NCBI RefSeq assembly: GCF_014898075.1
Contig: NZ_CP062976.1
Coordinates: forward strand, 930,001 to 994,000
Direction of reading: 5' to 3'
DNA length: 64,000 nucleotides
Source of the DNA: Neisseria yangbaofengii
GTDB lineage: Bacteria; Pseudomonadota; Gammaproteobacteria; Burkholderiales; Neisseriaceae
Below the pieces are notes generated by a model, which was not told where the DNA came from, did not search any database, and saw nothing but the letters and a program-made list of their open reading frames with translations. Below are positions 34,142 to 43,147 of the stretch, piece by piece; the stretch's first letter is position 1; every line of letters begins with the position of its first letter. The position numbers were made by a program, and so were the translations under genes.

Positions 34142-35266
34142 CTATCGGAACAACGGAGTAGGTTGGTTTTCAGGCCAGCTTACGTAAACGGTTTCGTCCC
34201 AAGTCGGCGGAGTGATGTTGCGTACATACCAGTAAGGTGCCGGTACTTGGCTCTTAATCACGCGACCGTTTGGCAACTGTATGTGGTAAATGGCAAAGCT
34301 GCCCAAGTAGGCGATTTCTTTAACCGTGCCTTGCGCCCAGTTGTAATTACCCAAATGTTCCGGTTTGTCTTTGTACATATCGATGTCTTCCGGACGAATA
34401 CTCACCCACAGATCCTGTTCGGCAGGGCCGCCCAAACCGTGATCGATGCGTACATGGTTTTCCAAGCCTTCGCATTGGATAATTGCGTAATCGGCATGGT
34501 CTTCCACCACAATGCCTTCGAAAATATTGGTTTCACCGATAAATTCAGCGGTAAAGCGGCTATTCGGATAGTCGTACACATCGCTCGGCGTACCGACTTG
34601 CCGTAATTGGCCGTCAGACATAATCGCCACGCGCGTGGCCATAGTCATGGCTTCTTCTTGGTCGTGCGTCACCATGATGCAGGTTACGCCCACTTGCTCG
34701 AGCGTGTTCACTAATTCCAATTGGGTTTGCTGGCGCAGTTTTTTATCGAGCGCGCCCAATGGTTCGTCAAGCAACAGGATTTTCGGGCGCTTGGCCAAGC
34801 TGCGCGCCAGCGCAATACGTTGCTGTTGGCCGCCGGAAAGTTGGTGCGGTTTGCGTTTGGCAAATTTGGTCATTTGTACCAGACGCAGCATTTCTTCGAC
34901 ACGTCCGTCGATTTCGCCTTTGGGCATTTTGTCTTGCTTCAAACCGAAAGCGATGTTTTGCTCGACCGTCATGTGCGGGAATAAGGCATAGCTTTGGAAC
35001 ATCATATTAATCGGGCGGTCATACGGTGCCAGCTTGGTAATGTCTTGGCCGTCCAGAATAATTTTGCCCTGGTTAGGGGTTTCCATGCCCGCCAGCATAC
35101 GCAGAAGCGTGGATTTACCACTGCCCGAGCTGCCCAAAAGAGCGAAGATTTCGTGTTGGTAGATATCCAAGTCGATGTTATCGACAGCGTAATTGTCACC
35201 AAACTTTTTCACCAAACCTTGGATTTGCAAATAAGGTTTGGCAGAAGACGCAGTGGTTGCGGTCAT
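34142..35266 (-). CDS. potG: Polyamine ABC transporter ATP-binding protein, PotG/PotA-like
   Basis: The protein has 374 residues. Residues 10-245 are the ABC cassette: Walker A G-S-S-G-S-G-K-S-T at about 45-53, signature L-S-G-G-Q-Q-Q-R at about 143, Walker B I-L-L-L-D-E-P-L-G-A-L-D, and switch histidine in V-T-H-D-Q-E-E-A. The last 120 residues are a TOBE/OB-type regulatory domain containing V-S-I-R-P-E-D-I. It is the first gene of a three-gene operon and drives import through PotH/PotI. The putrescine-versus-spermidine preference cannot be decided from sequence; PotG-like length and gene order favour putrescine. Confidence 0.9.
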   Translation of the reverse strand: MTATTASSAKPYLQIQGLVKKFGDNYAVDNIDLDIYQHEIFALLGSSGSGKSTLLRMLAGMETPNQGKIILDGQDITKLAPYDRPINMMFQSYALFPHMTVEQNIAFGLKQDKMPKGEIDGRVEEMLRLVQMTKFAKRKPHQLSGGQQQRIALARSLAKRPKILLLDEPLGALDKKLRQQTQLELVNTLEQVGVTCIMVTHDQEEAMTMATRVAIMSDGQLRQVGTPSDVYDYPNSRFTAEFIGETNIFEGIVVEDHADYAIIQCEGLENHVRIDHGLGGPAEQDLWVSIRPEDIDMYKDKPEHLGNYNWAQGTVKEIAYLGSFAIYHIQLPNGRVIKSQVPAPYWYVRNITPPTWDETVYVSWPENQPTPLFR

Positions 35267-35350
35267 AATGGCAATACTCCAAAAATTGAAACGAGTACCG
35301 GCAAAACGGATTTTCGATGGGTGATAAAAAGCTGTTTGATTGCTGGAGGG

Positions 35351-35388
35351 CGTTTTCAGACGGCATAAAAAAAGGCCGTCTGAAAACG
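35351..35388. terminator. DUS-pair hairpin upstream of the pot operon
   Basis: CGTTTTCAGACGGC and GCCGTCTGAAAACG form a 14-bp stem, here in tail-to-tail orientation around an A-rich loop. Located 85 bp before potG, it may insulate the operon. Confidence 0.55.
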
Positions 35389-35687
35389 CTTGCAGAGCGC
35401 ACGGGCAGCGGGAAAGGGGAACAACGTTCCCAAAATTAAATAAACTGGCTGACTTGCAGACTATTTAATTTTGAAGACGTGAAAAAGATATTGATTAAGT
35501 GAACTCGGCATTATATTAGCCTAAGTGGGTTGGGGGCAATATTAAATTTTTGGTAATGGCTTATTTAAACGGATTTGCCGCGATTTAGTGGCAAAAAAGG
35601 GATAAGGTGAAAAACCGATTGATTTAATCGAATGATATTTTTCAGACGGCCTAAAGGCTGTCTGAAAGTAAAATGGATATAAGTATA
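35389..35687. other. Intergenic stretch with no recognisable gene
   Basis: Around 300 bp with AT-rich parts and single DUS-like motifs near 35640-35665 (TTCAGACGGCCT and a degenerate CTGTCTGAA). No open reading frame with a ribosome-binding site, no tRNA and no clear promoter pair is seen. Confidence 0.4.
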
Positions 35688-35793
35688 TATAGTGAATCCA
35701 CTTTAAAATAGTACGGCGTTGGTTCGCCTGGCCGTATTATCGATACTGTCTCCGGCTCGCCGTCTTGTCCTGTTTTAAAGTGAATCCACTATA
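35688..35793. repeat. CREE copy 3
   Basis: A 106-bp Correia element with TATAGTGAATCCACTTTAAAA and TTTTAAAGTGAATCCACTATA ends. It lies 69 bp upstream of the next gene, so CREE-borne promoter sequence could drive it. Confidence 0.85.
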
Positions 35794-35861
35794 TTTATTT
35801 GGCCTGAATTTTTCGCTAAGATAAACATGTGAAAACTGCCGTAACAGCATGGAGGTAAGAG

Positions 35862-36656
35862 ATGGAGCTCAAAAAATTAGTCAAAATCAGCAATATCATC
35901 GGCCTGATTTCGATATTGTTGCTGATGTATTGGGTGTTTTCATTTGTGTTGATTGAAGTGTTCGGGTTGAAAGTTTTCCGTGAAGACATGTCTGCCATGT
36001 TCGGCTTGAGTATTTTAGGCATTTTGGCCCTGATGGCCGGTGCATTGATGTTGAATATTATGGCCAACTTAACGCGTATTGCCGAGCGTGGAAAGGAAGC
36101 AGACGTTACCAGCGGTAAGAAACTTATTTACAGCGTATTGCTGGTGTTTCCTGTGTTGGCGGCAATTTTATTCGGCGGCAATTACCTGACCCTTCAGAAA
36201 AAACAGCAGCTGTTAGAATATTCTGCGCAAAGTTTGATTCAAGATAACCGGCAACAAGTCTCATGGCTTGCCGATTATCGTTTTGTCCCCGAGCAATTTC
36301 AGACGGCCAAAGAGATTTTGACCCTATTAAATAAGCAAGACAGCTCGTTTGCTCAGGTTTCCTTAATTGTGCCCGATAAAATTAACGGCAAACCGGTATT
36401 GCTGAATTTGAGCCTTAACCAACTGGCTTCCTTAGAGGATAAAATTCAACCGGCGGGCAAAAGTAATTTTCTTTATGCCACCAATTTGGCCGAGCGCGAA
36501 TACTTAAACGCTGCTTTCCGGCAACAATCTATTGCGCCGCGTTTTGATTATGCAAATGGCCATTATGTCTTGCTTCATCCTTATCAAAAAGACGGTAAAA
36601 CCGTTGCGGTGTTGCGTTTAAGTGATTATCAGGCTTATGGCAAATTAGGCAGCTGA
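35862..36656 (+). CDS. Uncharacterised membrane protein with three N-terminal helices
   Basis: The protein has 264 residues, preceded by a strong ribosome-binding site (GGAGGTAAGAG). Membrane helices are predicted by eye at about 12-34, 46-70 and 88-105. They are followed by a soluble domain of about 155 residues with alternating hydrophobic strands and a Y-x-P-Y-Q-K-D-G-K-T-V-A-V-L-R-L end, so a periplasmic or cytoplasmic sensor-like domain is possible. I do not recognise the family. It is flanked by a CREE upstream and an AT-DUS terminator downstream and looks monocistronic. Confidence 0.75.
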   Translation: MELKKLVKISNIIGLISILLLMYWVFSFVLIEVFGLKVFREDMSAMFGLSILGILALMAGALMLNIMANLTRIAERGKEADVTSGKKLIYSVLLVFPVLAAILFGGNYLTLQKKQQLLEYSAQSLIQDNRQQVSWLADYRFVPEQFQTAKEILTLLNKQDSSFAQVSLIVPDKINGKPVLLNLSLNQLASLEDKIQPAGKSNFLYATNLAEREYLNAAFRQQSIAPRFDYANGHYVLLHPYQKDGKTVAVLRLSDYQAYGKLGS

Positions 36657-36665
36657 AACGTACTC

Positions 36666-36695
36666 ATGCCGTCTGAAACCGATTTCAGACGGCAT
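36666..36695 (+). terminator. AT-type DUS terminator
   Basis: ATGCCGTCTGAAA and TTTCAGACGGCAT form a 13-bp stem 10 bp after the stop of the membrane-protein gene. Confidence 0.75.
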
Positions 36696-36802
36696 TGTTG
36701 TATTTAGAAAACGTATCTGCATTTTTTTAATAAAGAAAGTTTGGGTATTGGCGTAAATTAATATACTATAAAACTATAATAAAAGTAATTATTAGGGTTT
36801 GT

Positions 36803-37480
36803 ATGAGTATCAAACAATGGCCGGAAGGGGAACGGCCGCGTGAAAAATTATTGGCGCGTGGCGCAGCAGCATTGAGCGATGCCGAACTGCTGGCGATTTT
36901 GCTCAGGGTCGGCACGCGCGGCATGAGCGCCGTGGATTTGGCGCGTTATCTGCTACAGCAATTCGGCAGCTTAGGCAGGCTGATGAGTGCGGATGTACGT
37001 GCATTGGCCGCGCATAAAGGCATGGGCTTGGCCAGCTTTACCCAGTTTGCCGTAGTCAAAGAAATCGGGCGGCGGATTTTAAGCGAAGATTTGCAGCAAA
37101 ACATGACGCTCGATAATCCGCAAGCTGCCGGTGATTATTTGCGGCTCAACTTGGGGCATGAAAAAGTCGAAGTCAGCTTGGCTTTATTGCTCAACCGCCA
37201 AAACCAACTGATTGCCGTGCGCGAATTGTCGCGCGGTACGGTGGCGGAAAATACGGTTTATATCCGAGAAATCGTCAAACTGGCACTTGAAGAATACACC
37301 GACAGCCTGATTATTGCCCACAATCATCCGGGCGGACACGCAAGGCCGTCTGAAGCGGATATTCAGTTTACCAAAAAATTGGGGCAGGCGTTGGATCTGG
37401 TGGATATTTCACTGCTGGATCATTTTGTGGTGACCGCGCGGGAAGCTTATTCCATGCGGCAGGCCGGATTGATGGATTGA
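36803..37480 (+). CDS. radC: RadC family JAMM-domain protein
   Basis: The protein has 225 residues. The N-terminal helix-hairpin region (G-A-A-A-L-S-D-A-E-L-L-A-I-L-L-R-V-G) is followed by the JAB/MPN domain with metal ligands H173, H175 and D186 in H-N-H-P-G-G-x-x-x-P-S-E-A-D. E152-equivalent residues lie in G-T-V-A-E-N-T-V. RadC was named as a DNA-repair factor, but its role is not settled; relatives affect transformation-associated recombination. An AG-type DUS lies inside the gene in frame (37342-37353), encoding R-P-S-E of the metal-binding motif. Confidence 0.9.
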   Translation: MSIKQWPEGERPREKLLARGAAALSDAELLAILLRVGTRGMSAVDLARYLLQQFGSLGRLMSADVRALAAHKGMGLASFTQFAVVKEIGRRILSEDLQQNMTLDNPQAAGDYLRLNLGHEKVEVSLALLLNRQNQLIAVRELSRGTVAENTVYIREIVKLALEEYTDSLIIAHNHPGGHARPSEADIQFTKKLGQALDLVDISLLDHFVVTAREAYSMRQAGLMD

Positions 37481-37497
37481 AAATGAAACAAGGCGGC

Positions 37498-37560
37498 CTG
37501 AGTATGTAGAACGTTTTTATAGAGGGCCTTCAGTCGGGGCAACTCCCCCCAACTTCCGTC
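37498..37560 (+). other. Degenerate duplicate of the tmRNA 3' end (possible decayed attachment site)
   Basis: AGTATGTAGAACG, TAGAGGGC and the CCCCCC acceptor-side sequence align with the last about 60 bases of the tmRNA at 38583-38645, with a few substitutions and a short gap. It cannot fold as a complete tmRNA. tmRNA genes are frequent integrase targets, and such partial copies usually mark the edge of a lost or old island. Confidence 0.65.
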
Positions 37561-37593
37561 AGTTACAAAGAAAAAAGCCTTCTAATCGTTCAG

Positions 37594-38097
37594 TTATTCA
37601 CGCTCGCTGATTTTATCGGACAAACCCACTTCATGCGGATTCAACCGCGCGTGTTCTTCCTGCCCCAAACCGACTAATTTACGCAAACGTGTCATGTAGG
37701 CATTCACATCCAAACCGCGGCCATAACGCTGCGCTTCCCACAACGTTTCCGCCAATGCGTCCATCATTTCATGCTCGGCACGAACCCAGTCATCATGATA
37801 ACGGGCGCACAATTGCGCATGTATCGCACGAATGCCCGGCGGCTGGTCGATGGCTGCTTGTTCCTGCAAAGACAAATGCAGCGACATGTGTAAAAAAGGA
37901 TTGCTTTCACCATCTTCCGGCAGCCAGTTTTTGTCTAAATAATTGTCGATATCGGCTAAGTAATGTTCATATTCCGGATGGGCTTCAATGATGCGCAAAG
38001 CCTTTTGCTGCAAGCCGTCCAGTTGCAGCGGCATGAGGCGGTGTTGCCAAACATGGGCAAAGAAACGGCGCACATCTTGTGTATTGACATCATACAT
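37594..38097 (-). CDS. DUF1841 family protein
   Basis: The protein has 167 residues, all-helical and cytoplasmic. Family landmarks are V-R-R-F-F near the N-terminus, H-P-E-Y, L-P-E-D-G-E-S-N-P-F-L-H-M-S-L-H-L-S and I-D-Q-P-P-G-I-R-A, as in the beta- and gammaproteobacterial DUF1841 proteins. Function is unknown. It lies between the tmRNA 3'-end duplicate and the tmRNA gene on the opposite strand. The ATG at 38097 is chosen for fit with the family N-terminus. Confidence 0.8.
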   Translation of the reverse strand: MYDVNTQDVRRFFAHVWQHRLMPLQLDGLQQKALRIIEAHPEYEHYLADIDNYLDKNWLPEDGESNPFLHMSLHLSLQEQAAIDQPPGIRAIHAQLCARYHDDWVRAEHEMMDALAETLWEAQRYGRGLDVNAYMTRLRKLVGLGQEEHARLNPHEVGLSDKISERE

Positions 38098-38237
38098 ATC
38101 GGTTTATCCTGTTCAGACTGCCTATTGATTAAAAGGCCGTCTGAAAATAAGTAGAAGTGTTGCGGAATAATCAAGAGAGTGTAGCCTTTTTTTACCCGGC
38201 TTGCCACAAACAATCGCTTAAGACAGCCTGATAAAGA

Positions 38238-38266
38238 TTGGCAAAACCGCATACTCTGCGTATAAT
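38238..38266 (+). promoter_or_regulatory. Sigma-70 promoter of the tmRNA gene
   Basis: TTGGCA (38238-38243), a 17-bp spacer and TATAAT (38261-38266) form a near-consensus promoter. It ends 15 bp before the mature 5' end, which allows a short leader removed by RNase P. Confidence 0.8.
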
Positions 38267-38281
38267 GGAAAATTCCTGTCT

Positions 38282-38645
38282 GGGGGCGATCTTGGTTTCG
38301 ACGGGGGTTGCGAAGCAGATGCGGGCATACCGGGGTCTCAGATTCCCGTAAAACACTGAATTTAAATAGTCGCAAACGACGAAACTTACGCTTTAGCCGC
38401 TTAAGGCTAGCCGTTGCAGCAGTTGGCCGATGGGCTGTGTAGGGTCAAACCTACGGCAACGTCATTTTACATTGGCTGGTTTTCCGTCGGGTTACTTGTC
38501 GGAAAATAAGATTTAAGGTAACTGGCTTCCCAAGAGCCTGTCTGTCGGCGCAAGGGGAGCAAGATTTTAAGTAGGCAAGACTAAGTATGTAGAACGCTTT
38601 GTAGAGGGCTTTCGGACGGGGGTTCAATTCCCCCCGCCTCCACCA
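38282..38645 (+). ncRNA. ssrA: Transfer-messenger RNA (tmRNA)
   Basis: The 364-nt gene starts GGGGGCGATCTTGG and ends with a T-arm (GGGGGTTCAATTCCCCC) and an encoded CCA, giving the alanyl-tRNA-like half. The resume codon is GCA at 38372 and the tag reads A-N-D-E-T-Y-A-L-A-A before TAA at 38402-38404, the tag known for Neisseria. It rescues ribosomes from non-stop mRNAs together with SmpB. It is preceded by a strong promoter and followed by a hairpin with a T-run. Confidence 0.97.
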
Positions 38646-38654
38646 AATTCTCTA

Positions 38655-38685
38655 AACGCTATGTTGCAAAACATGGCGTTTTTTA
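38655..38685 (+). terminator. Rho-independent terminator of ssrA
   Basis: AACGCTATGTT-GCAA-AACATGGCGTT followed by TTTTT; an 11-bp stem with one G-U pair, 10 bp after the tmRNA. Confidence 0.85.
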
Positions 38686-38785
38686 TTTGGTATTTGCTTC
38701 AAAAATTTTTGATAAGCGCATGTATATGATTGCAATCAGGCAGTCATCGTTATGACAAAAGATTATATTTTAGAAGCGTGAAAAT

Positions 38786-38935
38786 CTATACACAAACTCT
38801 GTGGATAACCTTGTGGGTAAACTTTGAATAAACAAAAAAAACGTTTTAGCGACAATCATGCTGTTAATCTGCTTAAAAATTAATCAAATTAAATTCAATA
38901 AAATCAGTAAGTTATATATTTATTAAGATTTTAGG
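38786..38935. other. DnaA-box cluster beside an AT-rich stretch (candidate replication origin)
   Basis: Within 46 bp lie CTATACACA (38786), TGTGGATAA (38800-38808, a perfect box on the minus strand), TGTGGGTAA (38812-38820) and TTTGAATAA (38823-38831); the last two and the first differ by one base from TTATNCACA. Immediately to the right about 100 bp are very AT-rich (38832-38932), as expected of an unwinding element. The region is a 389-bp gap between the ssrA terminator and proS with no gene. Confidence 0.45.
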
Positions 38936-39074
38936 CCGTCTGAAAATAAAATTTCTAAGTAAAACAAAGCGCTGTAAAGGTGTGTACAGATTTCCGTTGA
39001 CAGCTGAAAAATTATTAAATTTTTACCAATCGCGTTACAATAACCGCTTATTTTAAACATTCGAACCAGACATC

Positions 39075-40787
39075 ATGAAAGCCAGTCAATTTTTTATCTC
39101 TACTTTGAAAGAAGCGCCTGCGGAAGCTTCGCTTGCCAGCCATCGATTAATGCTGCGTGCCGGTTTGATTAAATCGGTGGCGTCGGGTTTGTACACTTGG
39201 ATGCCGATGGGCTTGCGCGTATTGCGTAAGGTGGAAAACGTGGTGCGTGAGGAAATGAATCGTGCGGGCAGCGTGGAATTGCTGATGCCGGTGGTGCAGC
39301 CTGCTGAATTATGGCAGGAGTCCGGCCGCTGGGAATTTTACGGTAAGGAATTGCTGCGTTTGAAAGACCGCAAAGATGCCGATTTCTGCATGGGGCCGAC
39401 TTGTGAGGAAGTAATTACGGATATTGTGCGTAAGGAAATCAGCAGCTACAAGCAACTGCCGAAGAATTTCTACCATATCCAAACCAAATTCCGTGATGAA
39501 ATCCGCCCGCGTTTCGGCGTGATGCGTGCGCGTGAGTTTGTGATGAAAGATGCATATTCGTTCCATGCGGATTTTGAATCTTTGCAGGCGACTTATCAGG
39601 ATATGTATGATGCTTATTGCCGCGTGTTCAACCGTTTGGGCTTGGATTTCCGCCCGGTGGCGGCGGATACGGGCAGCATTGGCGGTACCGGTTCGCATGA
39701 ATTCCAAGTGTTGGCTGACAGCGGTGAGGACGTGATTGCCTATAGTGATGCTTCTGATTATGCGGCCAATATAGAATTGGCACCGACGCTGCCTTTAAAT
39801 GGTGAGCGTGCGGTAGCTCAAGCACAATTGAACAAGGTTCATACGCCGAATGTGAGGACGATTGCGGCGTTGGTTGAATTTTTGAATATTCCGATTGGGC
39901 AAACGCTGAAATCGATTGTGGTTGAAGGCGAGCAAGAAGGCGAAATCGTCTTGCTGCTGTTGCGTGGCGATCATGAGTTTAACGATATTAAGGCGGAAAA
40001 ATTGGCCGGTGTGAAATCGCCTTTGAGTATGGCGGCGCCGGAATCGATTTTGGCGCAATTCGGTGCCAATGGCGGTTCGCTGGGACCGGTCGGCTTTAAG
40101 GGTAAGATTTATGCTGATTTCGCTACAGAAAAAGGCACGGATTGGGTGATTGGCGCCAATGAAGACGACTACCATTACACAGGCTTTAATTTTGGCCGCG
40201 ATTCGGCAGAGCCTGAATTTGTCGATTTGCGTAATGTAGTGGAAGGCGATGCCAGCCCTGACGGACAAGGCCGCCTGAAACTGGCGCGCGGTATTGAAGT
40301 GGGGCATGTGTTCCAATTGCGTGATAAATATTCTAAAGCCTTGAATGCTTCTTTCTTAGACAATAACGGCAAATCGCAAATTATGGAAATGGGTTGCTAC
40401 GGCATTGGTGTGACGCGTGTGGTGGCGGCGGCTATTGAGCAAAACCATGATGATCGCGGCATTATTTGGACGCCGGCAATGGCACCATTTGAAGTAGTGA
40501 TTGTGCCGATGAACTACAAAAAATCCGAAGCGGTGCGCGAAGCGGCTGACCGCATTTATGCCGAACTGCAAGTGCAGGGTGTGGATGTATTGCTGGACGA
40601 CCGTGATGAGCGCGCCGGTGTATTGCTGAACGATTCCGAATTGTTGGGTATCCCGCACCGTATCGTGATTGGCGACCGCGGTTTGAAAGAAGGCAATGTA
40701 GAATATGCGCAACGCCGCGATACCGAATCACAAAGTGTTGCGGTTATCGATGTTGTGGCTCAAGTTGTGGCAGCGCTGAAAGCTTGA
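39075..40787 (+). CDS. proS: Prolyl-tRNA synthetase
   Basis: The protein has 570 residues, the bacterial-type ProRS. Class II motifs are visible: motif 1 near G-L-Y-T-W-M-P-M-G, motif 2 [17 protein letters not shown], and motif 3 G-C-Y-G-I-G-V-T-R. The inserted editing (INS) domain, which clears Ala-tRNAPro, occupies about residues 230-400 and contains G-D-H-E-F-N. The C-terminal anticodon-binding domain starts at about 470 (P-F-E-V-V-I-V-P-M). It charges tRNAPro in the cytoplasm and is monocistronic. Confidence 0.96.
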   Translation: MKASQFFISTLKEAPAEASLASHRLMLRAGLIKSVASGLYTWMPMGLRVLRKVENVVREEMNRAGSVELLMPVVQPAELWQESGRWEFYGKELLRLKDRKDADFCMGPTCEEVITDIVRKEISSYKQLPKNFYHIQTKFRDEIRPRFGVMRAREFVMKDAYSFHADFESLQATYQDMYDAYCRVFNRLGLDFRPVAADTGSIGGTGSHEFQVLADSGEDVIAYSDASDYAANIELAPTLPLNGERAVAQAQLNKVHTPNVRTIAALVEFLNIPIGQTLKSIVVEGEQEGEIVLLLLRGDHEFNDIKAEKLAGVKSPLSMAAPESILAQFGANGGSLGPVGFKGKIYADFATEKGTDWVIGANEDDYHYTGFNFGRDSAEPEFVDLRNVVEGDASPDGQGRLKLARGIEVGHVFQLRDKYSKALNASFLDNNGKSQIMEMGCYGIGVTRVVAAAIEQNHDDRGIIWTPAMAPFEVVIVPMNYKKSEAVREAADRIYAELQVQGVDVLLDDRDERAGVLLNDSELLGIPHRIVIGDRGLKEGNVEYAQRRDTESQSVAVIDVVAQVVAALKA

Positions 40788-40860
40788 GTATTTGCATTTA
40801 TCGCAAAAAGCCGAGGTTTTTGTAAAACTCAATTTGAATCAAGAAAAAACTATGCTCACC

Positions 40861-40959
40861 ATTCCTGCACAGGTGAGAATCCAGAATTTCAAATTACTGT
40901 AATAGCTCAATGTTCCTGAAACCGATAGGTCTGGATTCCCGCCTACGCGGCGCGGGAAT
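40861..40959. repeat. NIME/dRS3 repeat, second copy
   Basis: It shares the core CCAGAATTTCAAATTACTGT and CCGATAGGTCTGGATTCC with the copy at 26540-26640. It is bounded by dRS3-like ATTCC...GAAT units at 40861-40880 and 40935-40959. Confidence 0.75.
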
Positions 40960-40985
40960 GACGGCTTAAAGATTTCTGGAAATCT

Positions 40986-41574
40986 GAGACCTTTGCAAAA
41001 TTCCCTTTCCCAAACAATAAAGGTTACTTGAGTTATCAAGTAACCTTTATTTCCCCTCCAAACACACATATTTCCCTAAATTCCCCCGAATCCTGCCACC
41101 CAAGCCCCCGATTTCCCGGGTGCTCCTCTTTTCAGGCGGCAGGCGCAATGAGGCTGAATTTGTTTGCCGTTTTGGGCAAATTCAAACACACCGCTTTCAA
41201 ATGACTTTGCGCATTCGCTTTCCGTAAGCCGAAATATGTTGCCCTATGGCAGCGGAACTTGCGGTGCAATGTACCGAAACCCTGTTCCGCCGCATAACGG
41301 GTATTTGATAAGTGCCAGTTGCGTTATTTGCCTTCGTCTGTTAAGAGGCGGACACGGCGGGCTTTACGCATAAGGCCGTCTGAAAGTTTTTTGTTGCCGG
41401 AGACAAGTATGGATGGATTGCCAATCGGTGATTTGGTTGATTTTGAGCAGCAGGAAGCGGTCAATGCCGTTGATGGCAATGATGGTTTGGGCGGTTTGTT
41501 GGAAAAAGCTGCCCATGGAAAATCCTCTAAATTCGGTTTAGGGGAATTTAGAGTGTTTTGGGGGCAAAGGTCTC
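40986..41574 (-). mobile_element. Internally deleted IS5-family (IS1106-like) element with transposase remnant
   Basis: The ends are GAGACCTTTGCAAAA (40986) and, on the other strand, GAGACCTTTGCCCCC (from 41574). Read leftward from 41515, the product starts M-G-S-F-F-Q-Q-T-A-Q-T-I-I-A and D-R-F-L-L-L-K-I-N-Q, the transposase N-terminus. After a large deletion the C-terminus appears in pieces: N-T-R-Y-A-A-E-Q-G-F-G-T-L-H-R-K-F, Y-F-G-L-R-K-A-N-A-Q-S-H-L-K-A-V-C-L-N-L. The DDE core is gone. A DUS (41369-41380) sits inside near the deletion point. Confidence 0.8.
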
Positions 41575-41671
41575 AATCTACAAGTTTTGCAAAAGTTTCG
41601 GCTTTTTTGATAACCAAAAACAGGGCAGAAAAATATTCTGCCCTGTTTGATTTTGAATTCAGAATTAAGGA

Positions 41672-43147
41672 TTATTTCTTATCTTCTTTTTTATCGTCTT
41701 TTTTCGGTGCCGGTTTTTTCGCTGCCAGACCTAACGATTTTTGCCATTCGGCCGGGTTTTTCACCAAATCCAAGGCTTTGCGCAATTGGTCGTCTTTGGC
41801 CGGGTTCGGTGTACGGCGGGCGATGATGTCTTCTTCTTTTTCTTTGTCGGTTTTGGGTTTGGAATCTTGTTTCAAGGTTTCTTCGACCGTTTCAGGAATT
41901 TCATTGCTGCTGTTGACATCGGCACCGCCCGACGGATTGCCGATATGGCCGATTAAGTCGGCTTCGCGGCTTTCATAGGCGCGGTCTTTGTCTTTGATTT
42001 CGATATCCGGTACGATGCCTTGCGCTTGAATCGAGCGGTCGTTCGGCGTGTAGTATAAAGCAGTGGTTAATTTAACCGCGCTGCCGTTGGACAACGGAAT
42101 TACGGTTTGTACCGATCCTTTACCGAAACTTTGTGTGCCGATGATTACGGCGCGTTTGTGGTCTTGCAATGCCCCGGCCACGATTTCCGAGGCTGAAGCA
42201 GAGCCTGAGTTAATTAAAACCGTCATTGGAATGGTTTTCAGCTCGGCAGGTAGGCCGTTAAGCGGGTCTTTACCACTGGATAAGATGTAATCTTCGGGCG
42301 TGGCTTTCAACACCATACCGGCTTTGCCGTCGCGGCCTTTGGTGCTGACGACATTGACATTATTCGGCAGGAAGGCTGCCGATACGCCGACTGCGCCGTT
42401 AAGCAGGCCGCCCGGGTCGTCACGCAGGTCTAAAATCAAGCCTTTTAATGGAGCAGCGTTTTGCTTGGTCAAATTTTTTGCGGCATCGTTAACACCGGCG
42501 ATGGTGCGCTCTTGGAACTGGGTCACGCGGATGTAGCCGTAGCCCGGTTCAAGCAGGTGATGGCGCACGCTTTTCACTTTGATGATGGCGCGGGTCAGGT
42601 TCGCCACAATCGGTTTGTCGGCATTTTTACGCGACAGGGTCAGGGTGATTTTGGTGCCGGGTTTGCCGCGCATTTTTTTCACGGCTTCGCTAACGGTTAG
42701 GCCGCGGGTTGAGATATTGTCAATTTTGACGATGAAGTCGCCACTTTTTACGCCGGCACGCTCTGCCGGAGTGTCTTCAATCGGGGCAACCACTTTGATG
42801 AAGCCGTCTTCTTGGCCGATTTCCATGCCCAAGCCGCCAAATTCGCCGCTGGTGTTTTCTTTCAGGTCGGAATAGCCTTTTTTGTCCATGTATTCTGAAT
42901 GCGGATCAAGACCGGCTACCATGCCTTTCATGGCACCTTCGAATAATTCTTCATCGGATTTGTCTTGGTAATAATTGGCTTTGATTTGGCCGTAAACTTC
43001 GGCCATGGTACGGATGGATTTAACCGGCAAAGATTCGTCTTTAGCGCTTTTTTCGGCGGCAATGCTTTGGACGCTGAGGCTGAGCGCCACGCCGCTGAAA
43101 GCGCCCAAGGTGTAAAGTGCAACTTTTTTCAAAGTAGATTTCGACAT
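41672..43147 (-). CDS. ctpA: C-terminal processing peptidase CtpA (S41 family)
   Basis: The protein has 491 residues. An N-terminal signal/anchor (residues 7-28) exports it to the periplasm. A PDZ domain lies at about 95-180. The S41 protease core contains L-D-L-R-D-D-P-G-G-L-L, the catalytic serine S318 in S-G-S-A-S-A-S-E and the catalytic lysine K343 in F-G-K-G-S-V-Q. The last about 70 residues are Lys/Asp-rich and disordered, ending K-K-E-D-K-K. It trims or degrades periplasmic proteins by their C-termini. It is separated by about 240 bp from the EnvC-like gene upstream. Confidence 0.93.
   Translation of the reverse strand: MSKSTLKKVALYTLGAFSGVALSLSVQSIAAEKSAKDESLPVKSIRTMAEVYGQIKANYYQDKSDEELFEGAMKGMVAGLDPHSEYMDKKGYSDLKENTSGEFGGLGMEIGQEDGFIKVVAPIEDTPAERAGVKSGDFIVKIDNISTRGLTVSEAVKKMRGKPGTKITLTLSRKNADKPIVANLTRAIIKVKSVRHHLLEPGYGYIRVTQFQERTIAGVNDAAKNLTKQNAAPLKGLILDLRDDPGGLLNGAVGVSAAFLPNNVNVVSTKGRDGKAGMVLKATPEDYILSSGKDPLNGLPAELKTIPMTVLINSGSASASEIVAGALQDHKRAVIIGTQSFGKGSVQTVIPLSNGSAVKLTTALYYTPNDRSIQAQGIVPDIEIKDKDRAYESREADLIGHIGNPSGGADVNSSNEIPETVEETLKQDSKPKTDKEKEEDIIARRTPNPAKDDQLRKALDLVKNPAEWQKSLGLAAKKPAPKKDDKKEDKK

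Noticed and set aside
37498-37560. Second tmRNA or a tRNA gene
   Set aside because: Only the 3' portion is present, the acceptor stem partner is absent and the T-arm is damaged; better read as a duplicated remnant.
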